Source: Saprolegnia diclina VS20 (taxonomy: Eukaryota > Oomycota > Saprolegniomycetes > Saprolegniales > Saprolegniaceae). Taken from it: 64,000 bases of DNA. The notes beneath the pieces are model-generated. The model made no database searches. It saw nothing but the letters and a program-made list of their open reading frames with translations, and was not told the DNA's origin. Of this stretch, positions 1-10,083 are shown piece after piece. The position numbers and the translations under genes were made by a program. The DNA lies in NCBI RefSeq assembly GCF_000281045.1, contig NW_008246071.1, positions 989,138-1,053,137 on the forward strand, written 5' to 3'. Numbering within the stretch: position 1 is the stretch's first letter; each line of letters begins with the position of its first letter.

Positions 1-803
1 CTACATTGGTCGTTGAGTCATGTGGGCCATTGAAGAAGAAGAGCGTGCGTACACTTTTCGAGGTCGTAGACCTTGTCGGGCGTGACCGCATCAAGGTTGC
101 ACGGCGGCAAGACGGCCGCACGCGTCGCATCCATGGCCCCCGAATCTGCACATCCCGATCGTCGTCAAGTGTGTTGGAAACATCGTAGGACGTACCCGGC
201 GTGTACTTGGGGTCGTTGGCGCGCTTGAGCGCGAGCTCTTCGGCAGTCGAGACGGCCTTTTGCGTGAGCGCTTGCGTGATCGCGCTGGCGCCCGTGATGT
301 TGCCAACTTGGACCTTGTTGTCTTCGCGGCTCTTGACAATGCGCTTGCTGACCTTGGAACCAAAGGCGTTGACGAGCTCGGCCGTGCGCTGCGCATACGA
401 CTTGTCGTCTTGCGTGTTTTCGTCGACGCGCTCGCGAAAGCCGCGGACCGACTGCTGCAACACGTAGAGCTGGTCGACATTGTAGAGCTGGACGCTCTGC
501 GTCGCCTTGTCAAAGACGCCGACGACGTAGCTCGAGAGGTCGTTGTTGGCGTTGCCGTGGCCAAAGTTGGCGGCCTGGTACGACACCTTGTCCGCATCGG
601 CGACCACAATCTTGCGCTTCTTGGCCGCGTTTTCATACATTTGAAAGTGAAAGTCGGACGAAACCTTGGGTGGGCCGCCGCGGAAGGACACTAGCATCAT
701 CACATTGGTCGTACACTCATGGCAGGAGGAGGCGCGTACCGAGGACGGGCGCCGAGTCGGCCTGCTTGGCATCGAACGAGAGCTCCACCGACCGCTTGGA
801 CAT
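1..803 (-). CDS. RPA49: RNA polymerase I subunit A49, C-terminus off the window
   Basis: Subunit of the A49/A34.5 heterodimer that helps RNA polymerase I start and elongate rRNA synthesis in the nucleolus. Exons on the minus strand are 803-740, 690-196 and 145-53, separated by introns of about 50 bases. A further intron occupies 52-1, so the window ends at a splice acceptor and the C-terminal winged-helix part is missing. Family landmarks in order are FRGGPPKV with FHFQMYEN, VVADADKVSYQAANFG, AFGSKVSKR and the linker AAVLPPCNLDAVTPDKVY, which resembles the conserved LPPCN/TPEKVY stretch of fungal and animal A49. The start MSKRSVEL at 803 resembles the short charged N-terminus of yeast A49; an open frame continues to 905 without family similarity. 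All three donors are GTAC. Confidence 0.85.
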
Positions 804-1244
804 TACGCTTGGTCGACCAGTTACTTGTGCAAATTGAAGCCGTCCGGATGCGCGACGAAAATGACTGGTGGAATCTATTCGGCATCTGATTGGTCCGTGC
901 TGCAATTCAGCAGTTGTTTGCCGATCTAATATTGGCCACTCTTTTTATACGCATATATCTTGCATATTGTATGTAGAATACGTTTGGTATATTAAAGCCG
1001 TGGTCGAGGGGCTGCGTACACGCTCATCAAGCAAGCCACCGAGGGCGAGCAAAGTGCTTCGTGTATATGGTCCTTCCGCATAACCTTGTACTAGTAGTAG
1101 CTGGTAGGTCCCTGCCATAGCCTGCGCCTTGTCGATTTCGTGGCTGGCTGGCGCAAATGACCCGGCAAATAACTGGTCGGATGCAACGAGCCAATCACAG
1201 CGCTCGGTCGCGCTCTCCCAGAGCATTTCGCAGAAAGGACGACG
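804..1244. promoter_or_regulatory. Divergent promoter region, RPA49 and TSR3
   Basis: The 441 bases between two head-to-head genes. An inverted CCAAT box (ATTGG, 889-893) lies 86 bases upstream of the A49 start, and a direct CCAAT box (1191-1195) lies about 50 bases upstream of the TSR3 start. A run of AT-rich sequence sits at 931-995. I see no further gene here. Confidence 0.5.
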
Positions 1245-2669
1245 ATGGACGCGCGTGGCAAGAAGGGCAAGAAGGAGGCCAAGCAGCAAGGCGGCGGCAA
1301 GGGTGGCAAGGGCGGCTCGTCCAAGGGCGAGAAGTTCAACAAGCGCCGGGGCGCGCCGCCGGACGAAGCGCAGGGCGAGGAAGAGTCGGACCTTGCGTTC
1401 GCCCGCCGGTCGTTCCCGGTCACGCTGCGCATGTGGGACTTCAACCAGTGCGACGCCAAGCGCTGCACGGGCCGGAAGCTCTGCCGCCTCGGTTACGTCA
1501 AGAGCATGAAGCCGGGCGCGCACTTTCGCGGTATCGTGCTCTCGCCGCACGGTGAGAAGGTCGTGTCCCGCGAAGACCTCTCGATCGTCACCTCGATTGG
1601 TATCTCGGTCATTGACTGCTCGTGGGCGCGCGTCCAGGAGATGCCCATCAAGCAGATCAAGTCGGGCAGCCACCGCTTGCTGCCGATGCTTGTCGCGGCC
1701 AATACCGTTAACTACGGCAAGCCCTTCAAGCTCACGTGCGTCGAGGCCATTGCCGCGACGCTCTACATCGTGGGCATGCAGGACGAAGCGATCCAGCTCA
1801 TGGACGAGTTTCCTTGGGGCATGGAGTTCCTCAAGCTCAACGCGGAGGCGCTCGACGCCTATGCGGCGTGCGAGACGAGCGAGGAAGTCCAGGTTGCGCA
1901 GGTGCCACCATCTCATATCTCGCTCTGTAATGTCTCACGGTCTTTGTAGGAAACGTACTTGACCAACTGCCAAGCCGAAGAAGCGGTGCGCAAGACCCGC
2001 GTCATGATGCCTGGTGACGACAACGACGAGGAGGAGGACGAGTACGACAGCGAAGACGAAGAAGAGCGCCAGCGCGAACTCCTTTTTGGCAAGAAGACGC
2101 CGGTCGTTGCCGCCACGGATCTCATCGACGACGATGACGACGACGACAGCCAAGATGAAGAAGAGCGCCAGCGGGAGCTGCTCTTTGGCAAGAAGGCACC
2201 GGTGCTGCCGCGTCTCAGCAGCGACGAAGGCGAGTCGGCGAGCGACGACGAAGACGCCGAAGAGCGCGAGCGGGCACTGCTCTTTGGCCACAAGAGCCAG
2301 TACTCGACGTCGACGACCGCCGACACGGACGACGACCAGTTTGTCCAGATGACGTCCGCACTGAACCTTGCGTCGGCGGCGACCTCGATCGACAAGACGC
2401 GAGCCGCCCGCCTCGCCCACAAGGTAGCGACCATACATTTTTTGCATGGCATCGCTCAATTCTCTCAGTAGGCGGCGAAGGCGCAGACGGCGCTCGATGG
2501 CAGTGACGACGAGTTCCCAACCGATGCGATGGCCAACGTTCCTGTCGCGGCGGCGACAGTTGGTCGCGAGCAGGATCTCCGTGCCATTTCCGGGGGTGCG
2601 TCGTTGCACTTGTCGCGCGACGCTGTTGCGCAGTGGCAGCGCGACGTCCAGCCCGCCGACCGCGCGTAG
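1245..2669 (+). CDS. TSR3: 18S rRNA aminocarboxypropyltransferase TSR3 with repeat-bearing acidic tail
   Basis: Transfers the aminocarboxypropyl group of S-adenosylmethionine to a hypermodified pseudouridine of 18S rRNA, a late cytoplasmic step of small-subunit assembly. Exons are 1245-1892, 1950-2423 and 2472-2669 (439 residues). After a Gly/Lys-rich N-terminus, the TSR3 core runs from about residue 55 to 220 (WDFNQCDAKRCTGRKL, LSPHGEKVVSRED, DCSWARV, LPMLVAANTVNYGKP, EAIAATLYIVG). The remaining half is unusual: an acidic linker with three copies of an EEERQRELLFGKK-like unit, then an Ala/Asp-rich end. The core is longer-tailed than yeast or human TSR3. The tail begins right after the first intron, where QAEEAV joins the core in frame, so it is part of the gene and not a neighbour. 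Confidence 0.9.
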
Positions 2670-2823
2670 AGTAATACACGCTTGAGATACGACTGGTCGC
2701 TTCTCGCATCGCAGACAAAAAATAAGAAATAAGGATCAAGGAATAAGATGGGGCAAGGCGGTGGTGCAGGCTGAAGTTAAATACGGCAAGATGGAGAAGA
2801 CTATCGATGTACAGTAATAGCTG

Positions 2824-4984
2824 CTATCGTATCTTCTTGACGCGCGTGGTACTGCGTGTGGCAGCCGCTGGCTTTTTCTGTTTTTGCCACGACATGACCG
2901 AAAACTTGGGGCTCACCGGCACCGTGAGCTTCTTGCCTTTGCCCTTGGTCTCGGCCTCCGCGGGCAAAATTTCCGTCGCCGACTCGGTGCGCGTCAAGGG
3001 TGCGGGCTTCGCACTCGCTCCCGACGTTGTTGTTGTTGTTGTTGTTGGCTTGGCTTGGTTGGCCCGTTGGGCGCGAATGAGGGATGACGTCGACGCGACA
3101 CACGGTGCCGCATGCTTGAGCGCCGACCCGCCGCGGATCGGCGCCGACTTGGGGCGCGCCACAGTTGCCGGCACAACCGGTTTCGCGTCCGCCTCGTCGT
3201 CCGATGACGACGACGAATCACTTGCCGGCCCCAGAGGTTTGGCCGGCACAATCTCTTTGGCTTCGGCGTCTTCGACCTCCTTGTCGCCGTCGTTGTCAGC
3301 TTCCTTGCACACGAGGGTCGTTCGCGTCGGTAGCATCGGTGGCGGTGCCCGGGTCGGGTGCGCGCTGGCCGGACGCGGCTTAGCCGTCATCGTCGACGTT
3401 GTCGCAGTCGTGGACGTAGTGGCTATGCTGGTGGCGGTCAAGAGAGCATTCGCGTTCGGCTTGGGTCCTGGCGTGACCACTGCACTGCGTATCCTCGAGG
3501 CACTGGGCGGACGTGTCGTCTTTGGCACCTCGGTCATTGTCGGCTCGGCCATCATCGACTTCATCAACTCTGGGCTCTCGAGCGTCACGCGGCCGCGCGA
3601 CTGCTGGGCGAGGGCGTGGATCGTGCGAATGCTCGCCGGTGTTTGCGACGATCGGCCGCTAAAGCCTTCGACTTGGGACACAATCAGCTGAACAAGTTCG
3701 TTCCGGCCAAGGTTTTCTTGCTCAAAGGCAAACGAAATGTGCGTCGGGACGGTCACATCCTTGGGGGTGTACCGTCGCTCGATCGCTTGCATATATGGGT
3801 GCTTGAGCGCTTCGTCGACCGAGCACCGGCTCACTGGATCAAAGTGCAACATCCGCTCGAGGAGGTCGATGGCTTCGGGCGTCGCAGATGGAAACACCGT
3901 TCGGAACGGCACCTTGGGCTTCTTCCCGAGCGACTTGATGAAGCGCTGCGCCTGCGCGCTCTTCATTTTCTTGACGTCGCTCGTGCACGGCGTGCCGATC
4001 ACGTCAAAAATGAGCGTGAGCTGGTGGATGAAATTTTTGCCCGGAAATATCGCTTTCCGCCCGAGCATCTAAGTTCGCATGTTAGTATCACCGCGTCCTT
4101 GTCGCGACTACCTCGGCAAAGATGCATCCGATCGACCACATGTCGACGCCTGTGCTGTAGTGGCCGTCGGGCTGCAGCATGAGCTCCGGTGCCCGGTACC
4201 AGCGCGTGACGACGTGCTCTGTCATGGGTTGCCAGTCGCCGCTCTCGGACGCCGCGGCACCGTCCACCTTGGTAATGCTCGCCGAGGCAGGCCGACCCTT
4301 GCGCTTCTCGCTGCTCCGCGTACACGTCCGCGCCAAGCCAAAGTCGGCGATCTTGACTTGGCAGCTTTTTGTGACGAGAATGTTGCCGGGTTTGAGGTCG
4401 CGGTGCAGGATTCCATTGTCGTGCATGTGCTTGACGCCGCGCAGCACTTGGTGGAGAAAGTACCGGTGGTGCGAGTCCGAGAGCGCCTACAATAGAGAAA
4501 ATAAAGTTAGATCGACAAGTAGCGGCGTCACCATGTACCTGGCTGCTCTGGATCACGCGGTGCATGTCCGTGTCCATAAAGTCCATAATGATGTACAGCT
4601 CGTCGTCGGCGACGTTGACGCACATGTCCTTGATGCTAACGATCTACGGCGTCCCTTGAGCAGATGCGATGCGAGGACAGAGAGTACGTACATTCGGGTG
4701 GTTGCCAAGGCATTGCATGAGGCTGATCTCACGTAGCGTGTGCTTGGCGTCGCTCGTCTTGCGAGCCATGGGCGACACGCGCTTGATGGCCACCTTTTCG
4801 CCGGTCGCGACGTCCTTGGCCGAACTAAGACAACAGTCTTATTGGTCAACGAAGCGCATGAGGCGACGAGATACCACACGATGCCATACGAGCCGCGCCC
4901 GAGGGCAGCGATAAACTGGTAGCGCACGTCGACCTTGAAGAGCGTGCCGTAGACGGTGAACGTTGTATACGCGGGCCCCGCCAT
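2824..4984 (-). CDS. Atypical MAP kinase (TEH activation loop) with long C-terminal tail
   Basis: CMGC-group protein kinase of the MAPK family, 655 residues. Exons are 4984-4875, 4824-4692, 4643-4539, 4486-4112 and 4068-2824. The glycine loop GRGSYGIV is near residue 29, the VAIK lysine in exon 2, HRDLKPGN near 144 and DFG near 164. An insertion of about 30 residues precedes the activation-lip motif [14 protein letters not shown] (T205-E206-H207), so the usual phosphoacceptor tyrosine of TEY or TDY is histidine. The CMGC stretch [14 protein letters not shown] crosses intron 4, whose 3' half carries a CTAAC-like branch site. From about residue 340 the protein is a 310-residue Ser/Thr/Pro/Ala-rich, probably disordered tail, reminiscent of the tails of ERK7/8 and plant TDY kinases. 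It converges on TSR3, leaving a 154-base gap. Confidence 0.9.
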
Positions 4985-5446
4985 TGCGCTGCAACAACAC
5001 CACAAGAGCGCACCACCTCGTCCGCAGAGACGAAACCGTATGCAACTCTATATATATATAAACGTATATTTGTAGCAAAGATATACGCGCCCGACTGCAT
5101 CGCTCCCCCAAGGTATATACCATCGCGCCGACACATGCCGAGTACACTCCTCGTGTACACCGGCTCGTCTTCATTGAGCTGAGTCGACGATGCTGGACGT
5201 GCTGCATGTTGCGCGATCTACCGGCCATATGGTGACGGGTGACACGTCCGGTAAAAGCACCGTGTCGCGTCGTTTATCCGGTATCACACACCCTAATTGG
5301 TGGTCGGAGCCATAGAGCCAATCACACGGTCGGAGGTTTGATTTTTGGCCAATAAGACGCGACGTCTCGGTGGGTGGTTCGGATCACGGCCCACGCAGGT
5401 ATACAACGAAAAGGCAAAGTCATTTTCAAACCGACCAGTAAGAAAA
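4985..5446. promoter_or_regulatory. Divergent promoter region, MAP kinase and RPL7
   Basis: The 462-base gap between two head-to-head genes. An alternating TA run (about 5048-5060) lies closer to the kinase. CCAAT boxes at 5318-5322 and 5349-5353 and an ATTGG at 5296-5300 lie 95-150 bases upstream of RPL7. GTCATTTTCAAACC (5419-5432), just before the RPL7 start, resembles the oomycete initiator core. No coding signal is seen. Confidence 0.5.
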
Positions 5447-6731
5447 ATGGCCCCCGTCAAGCCCGCTGCCAAGGCTGCTGCCCCCAAGACCGCCGCCAAG
5501 GCCAAGTCGAACACCGTGTAAGTGCTTTGCCACATCGGCTGCACCCACGCGTGCGCACCCTTGGGTCGGCCGGACCCTCTTCGATCTCCCGCGGTGCGCA
5601 AGCACTCGCTTCATGAGCCCCTCCCAAGCGCTCTGCGCTTGGGGACTGTGAGACGTAAGGCCTCTTGGCCTTTCTCTTGAAAACCATTGTGGAAGGGCCT
5701 GCTTTGCGTCATGCAAGGGCGGGCCGTGGCGAACGCCGCTACCTTCCATCACTCTCTCGTTGTGCCGAATACGCACCAACGTAGAGGACTGTGGCATGTG
5801 TTGCGAATGCAACTCTGCTAAAATCCACGCTCGGGCACACGCTGTGACGCACTCGCTGCGCGCGGCCTCTGTGGATCCGACGAGGCTTCGGCCCTAGTAC
5901 CTCGTGGCGCATGCGTTGGGAACGGTCGCCGCAAGCGAGAGCCCCATACTGACGCCTTGTGTAGGCTCGTCCCGGAGTCGATCCTCAAGAAGCGCCGCAC
6001 GCTCGAGGCCGTCAAGACCAAGAAGGCCGAGGCCTCGGTCGCTTCCAAGAAGCACCGTGCCCAGGTCCGCGTGATCGCCTTCAAGTCGGCGGAGAAGTAC
6101 GTCAAGGAGTACCGCGCTGTACGTTGCAACATCACTCTCAGTCGAGCGAAAATCTCATGTGGACGTGGTTTAGATTGAGAAGCAGAACGTCCTCCTCCGC
6201 CGCCAGGCCAAGGCCGCCGGCAACTTCTACGTCCCGGCCGAGGCCAAGGTCGCCTTCGTGATCCGCATCCGCGGTATCATTGGCGTCTCGCCCAAGGTCC
6301 GCAAGATCCTGAAGCTCTTCCGCCTCGTCCAGATCCAGAACGGTGTGTTCGTGAAGCTCAACAAGGCCACGATCAACATGCTCCGCCTTGTCGAGCCCTT
6401 CATCGCCTACGGTTACCCCAACCTCAAGTCGACGCGCGAGCTCATCTACAAGCGTGGCTTCGGCAAGATCAACAAGCAGCGCATTGCCCTTACGGACAAC
6501 GCCCTCGTTGAGAAGGTCCTCGGCAAGTTCGGCATCATCTGTATCGAAGACTTGATCCACGAGATCTTCACGTGCGGCCCGCACTTCAAGGAGGCCTCCA
6601 ACTTCCTCTGGCCGTTCCAGCTCTCGTCGCCCAACGGCGGCTACACGCAGAAGCTCCTCCACTACAACGAAGGCGGCGACCACGGTAACCGCGGCGAGGA
6701 GATCAACAAGTTCATCAAGCAGTGCTTGTAA
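5447..6731 (+). CDS. RPL7: 60S ribosomal protein L7 (uL30)
   Basis: Structural protein of the large ribosomal subunit, 260 residues, close to the usual 240-250. Exons are 5447-5517, 5965-6118 and 6174-6731. The protein starts with an Ala/Lys-rich basic tail, followed by [16 protein letters not shown], the uL30 core [16 protein letters not shown] and [16 protein letters not shown], the eukaryote-specific [15 protein letters not shown] and the end [18 protein letters not shown]. The first intron is 447 bases, about nine times longer than others here, and is the only one in this gene with a near-canonical GTAAGT donor. The second is 55 bases with a GTACGT donor. The start is the first ATG after the promoter and gives a typical L7 N-terminus. 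Confidence 0.97.
5623..5672 (+). other. Two perfect hairpins inside RPL7 intron 1
   Basis: Arm CCCAAGCGC (5623-5631), loop TCT and arm GCGCTTGGG (5635-5643) form a 9-bp perfect stem. AAGGCC (5657-5662), loop TCTT and GGCCTT (5667-5672) form a second, 6-bp stem 13 bases later. Both would be present in the pre-mRNA. I could not assign box C/D or H/ACA elements with confidence, so this is reported as structure, not as a named RNA gene. Confidence 0.5.
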
Positions 6732-6803
6732 ACTCTCCACTTCGCTTCTGGTCATCCTATCGGTTTGAAATTAACAATGACTCCTCTTGGCGCCATTCTT
6801 TGT

Positions 6804-6843
6804 ACTGTCTTATTGCTTGTTAAACTGTCTTATTGCTTGTTAA
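6804..6843. repeat. 20-bp tandem duplication after RPL7
   Basis: The unit ACTGTCTTATTGCTTGTTAA occurs twice back to back without mismatch, about 75 bases after the RPL7 stop codon, in its presumed 3' UTR. The rest of the gap up to 7057 holds imperfect inverted repeats such as TATCAAG...CTTGATA but no gene I can support. Confidence 0.85.
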
Positions 6844-7057
6844 ACTCAGAAACAACATTGACGAGTAGCATAAAGCCGAGTTTTAGCAGTGGATGGTAGA
6901 CTGCCCGAGACCTGCATGAACTCGCAACAACCGTCTAAGTCAAACTGAGAACTTCAAAGTGTAGTATCAAGCGGCCACTTGATACGACTTGCACACTTCA
7001 ACTACTGTAGATTGTAACTGGTGGGGTGGCCAAGTCGTATCTTGTTGGCAGCTCCGT

Positions 7058-8142
7058 ATGAACCGTCACGGCGACGACAATGAACGGTACGGGTCGCTCG
7101 GCGCCATTCAGGTGCATACTTGAAGGCTCTGCAGCAACAAACACGCTGAACCACGTCCACTAGCGTCACATTCAGTCGGAGCTCGACGGGCTTCGCAAAA
7201 TGCTCGAGCTACAAGTACGTTGCGGGCGCACCTCTTTCTCGATGCTCCACTGCTCTTGTAGGAGGCAGCACCCGCCATTCACTGTGTTGCTCTCCCAAAG
7301 AAACCAGATACAACTTTTGCGATATACCCCAGTGCGCCACCACTTCTTCGCTGCGAGACGCTTCTCGTCGCGGCCGAGGAAAGCACCGTCGCCCTCGTGA
7401 CGCAGCTCGTGCGACTGCATTACGCTATGCTATCGATCTTTAGCGTCCATGTATAGGCGCACGAGCAGTCGTCGATCGCTGAAGCCCGCGCGACGACCGA
7501 AACCAAGTGGAAGGACATTGCGCTCGGCCAAGAACATGAGATCACGTACCGACGACACGTTATGTCTGTGACTACAGGCTGGATGGACGCGTAGACGGCT
7601 TAACGACCAACTGCGCTTGCTGCGCACCGAGCTCCGAGACGCGATCCAACGCAACGCGTGCGCCCAAGAGGATTGGAGCACGACTGCCCGTGTGACGGCC
7701 GCACGCAACGACGAGCTTCAAGCGCTCTTGGCCACGTCGCAGGCCAACAACGCCGTCTTGATGGACCAAGTTCGCGCCCAGCGAGAGGCCCTTGACGAGG
7801 TGCAGGTATTGTAGTGTACATCGACAGACAATTTGCTGCATACATGGAGACTAGACGCGTCTTCGACGGCATGGTGAGAAGGAATCCAGTGACGAACATA
7901 CCATCACGGTTCTCCGAGATGCGTGCGACGCCGAGCGCCGCGCCAAAGACAAACTCGAGGCGCTCCTTATTGCGATGGTGCAGGCAGCGAATGCTCGACC
8001 GACGACGCATGATTTTCGAACGGTCCTCGATGTCCCATCAACGACGCTCTTGCACGCTGCCTCGACAAAGCCGCCGGTAGCACCATCGGCCAAGCCGCGG
8101 CCGGTCGTGGAGACACTCCCGGTGACGCCAATGTGGAAATAG
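7058..8142 (+). CDS. Small coiled-coil protein spread over six exons
   Basis: I do not recognise this protein. No single long frame shows it, but six exons join in frame through GT-AG introns of 47-52 bases: 7058-7111, 7164-7214, 7262-7408, 7457-7545, 7595-7805 and 7855-8142, giving 279 residues. It opens MNRHGDDNERYGSLGAIQ, continues with a heptad-like helix (ELDGLRKMLELQ), a hydrophobic Pro-containing stretch in exon 3, then a long predicted coiled coil (ITRLNDQLRLLRTELRDAI through AQREALDEVQ) and a basic Pro-rich C-terminus ending VTPMWK. Every exon joins in the correct phase, which random sequence would rarely allow. The N-terminal exon is the least certain. It converges on the surface-protein gene, stop to stop with a 56-base gap. 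Role unknown. Confidence 0.7.
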
Positions 8143-8198
8143 AGCAAAGGTCATCAAGTGAGCCAAACTAATAAAATACATGGACAATAATGTCTTGA

Positions 8199-9520
8199 CT
8201 AGACCGTGTAGCTACTTGCAACGTTGGGCGATGCAGTGTCGTCGTCGTTTCGGCGAGCAGTCGAGCCGGTCGTACTCCTTGCATCGTCGAGCTCGTCGTC
8301 GTCGAGCCGCGAGTCGCGGTCCATGGCGTCTATCCACTCGTTTTGCGTCGGAAGAAAGATCGACTCGTTCGAGCTGCGGGGCGAGCTCGCTGCGTACAAC
8401 GTCTCGGACTGGTTGGAGCTCCGCGGCGTTTGCTCCAGCATGAGAAACTCGGCGTAGTCGGGCTTGGAGTCGGTGCCATACGACTCGGTCTCGATGTCAA
8501 AGGGGTCACCGTGTCCTCCGCGATAGGCCTCCAAAGTATACGAAGGCTCGTACTCGAAACGCGAGTCCTGTAGGCTCTTTGGCGTTGTCACGGGCAGCTG
8601 CGACGCCAAGCACGTGGGTGCTGCTGACGCCGACGACGACTTGAAGCTGAGCAGCGACGGCGGCGTCCGAAGATCGTCGTCGTCGTCGTTTCGTTTGGAC
8701 GCGCGCCGTCGGCAAATACAAATCGCTGTGAGGAGGGCAAGGACGATGCAGAGCACAAACAAGACGACAACGACAGACACAACAAGCTGACTTGATGGTG
8801 CTGCAGATGATGTCGTTCCCGCTTGGTTGTTGCTGCCCGTGCTGGTCGCCGGTGGCGAGCTCGTCGTTGGAGCCGTCGACGAAGACGTCGAGGAATCAGC
8901 TAGGGTACATGGCGATAAGCTTGCGAGTGAAAAACAGAGCAGCGTACGGTGCATCATGTCGGCAGTCGTGATGATGGCAACCGCTTCGGTCTGGGCGAGA
9001 GGCGTGGCGCTTGGAGCTACATTCGTAGCGACAGTAGCGACCGTGCGGGGCACCGGTGCGGTTGTCGACGGTGGGTTCGTCGGTGTCGTCGTCGTCGACT
9101 CGGGTGTTTTTGTCGGGACCGGCAACGGTATTGCTGTCGTCAACACAGGCGCCGTTGGCCGCGATGCTTCGGTGGTCGGCGCTGGCGTCGCTCGTGCAGT
9201 TGGTGTCGCGGTCGTTGCGGGTGGTGCTGTGATGACAGCCTCTGTCGTGCGCGGCAGTGGCGATGACGTGGCCGTTGGTGTCAACGGTGTGGCTGTTGGT
9301 GTCGATGACGCCGTTGGAGCAGTCGTCACATGCACCAATGTCGTCGTTGGAGGCGGTGTTGTAATCTCGGCGTCGTGTGAGCTGGAGCTGGCAGCAAGCG
9401 TTGTGTTGGCCTCGGCTATACCCAACACTAGCATCAATCGAGACCGAACGTATTGGTATTTTGCATACCTGCCAGCACCGAGAGCACCAACACCGCGTAG
9501 ACAACGAGCCGACCGAACAT
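8199..9520 (-). CDS. Mucin-like single-pass membrane protein
   Basis: Predicted cell-surface glycoprotein with no family I recognise. Exons are 9520-9469, 9415-8948 and 8899-8199. Exon 1 encodes a signal peptide (MFGRLVVYAVLVLSVLA). The ectodomain of about 200 residues is almost entirely Thr, Pro, Ser and Ala, suited to dense O-glycosylation, and has little globular sequence. A transmembrane helix (VVSVVVVLFVLCIVLALL) is followed by a basic stop-transfer CICRRRASKR. The acidic, Ser-rich cytoplasmic tail of about 170 residues has several possible tyrosine sites (FEYEPSYTLEAY, ESYGTDSKPDYAEF). Intron 2 is 48 bases and lacks in-frame stops, so retaining it would add 16 residues without a frameshift. 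An alternative ATG far upstream would remove the signal peptide, so I prefer 9520. Confidence 0.75.
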
Positions 9521-10083
9521 GGCGCAAGGATTTGCAAAGTGCCATTTCGCTCGGCCGTTCTCCAAGCATCTCTGCATCGGCTTGCATCTCGCGACGAAGG
9601 TTCGCACTAAATATACACTGCGGATCTCCTCGACGGCGTTGGAGCGCTGCATGCGAGTTACCACTGCGTTCCTTATTATTAAGCCACAAGTTCAAACGAC
9701 CATGGACGAAGCAGGGAGGTAGAACGTCGAGCAACCTCGACTCAACAAGTACTCTACTACGTGGAAAAGTCGAGAGTCGCTGAACCTCGGATGCATCCCA
9801 TTGGTCCTCTGGTTGTCTTCGCAATACGCAACATGGCTCATTATGCTAATACACTCGGCTCCATTGTACTTTGAGGTGCACAACGACTCGTCTCACGGTG
9901 GCAGAGTATGTTTTTGACGTGAACTTCTTGGACAGATGTCAGAAACATGCATGTACCTCGGCAACTGCACCGGAAGCGACGGCCGAGAACGTTCGGCGGC
10001 GTTTCGCCGACCAATCAGCGGCCACGGCGGCAATATCTTGCCAACAGTCATTGACGCTTAGATTTGCCCTTGCATTTGGTCGA
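9521..10083. promoter_or_regulatory. Divergent promoter region, surface protein and globin
   Basis: A CCAAT box (10011-10015) lies about 70 bases upstream of the globin start. No further gene is supported in these 563 bases; short open frames here have no family features. Confidence 0.4.

Noticed and set aside
2490-2669. Separate gene for the acidic repeat tail after TSR3
   Set aside because: Both introns join in frame from the methyltransferase-like core to the tail with one stop at 2667, so one gene explains it.
5518-5964. A definite snoRNA gene in L7 intron 1
   Set aside because: No clear C (RTGATGA), D (CTGA in the right place) or H/ACA boxes could be paired by eye; only the hairpins are reported.
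8827-9783. A 318-codon Val/Gly-rich plus-strand frame
   Set aside because: Antisense to the Thr/Pro-rich ectodomain of the surface protein; Val/Gly richness is just the complement of Thr/Ala codons.
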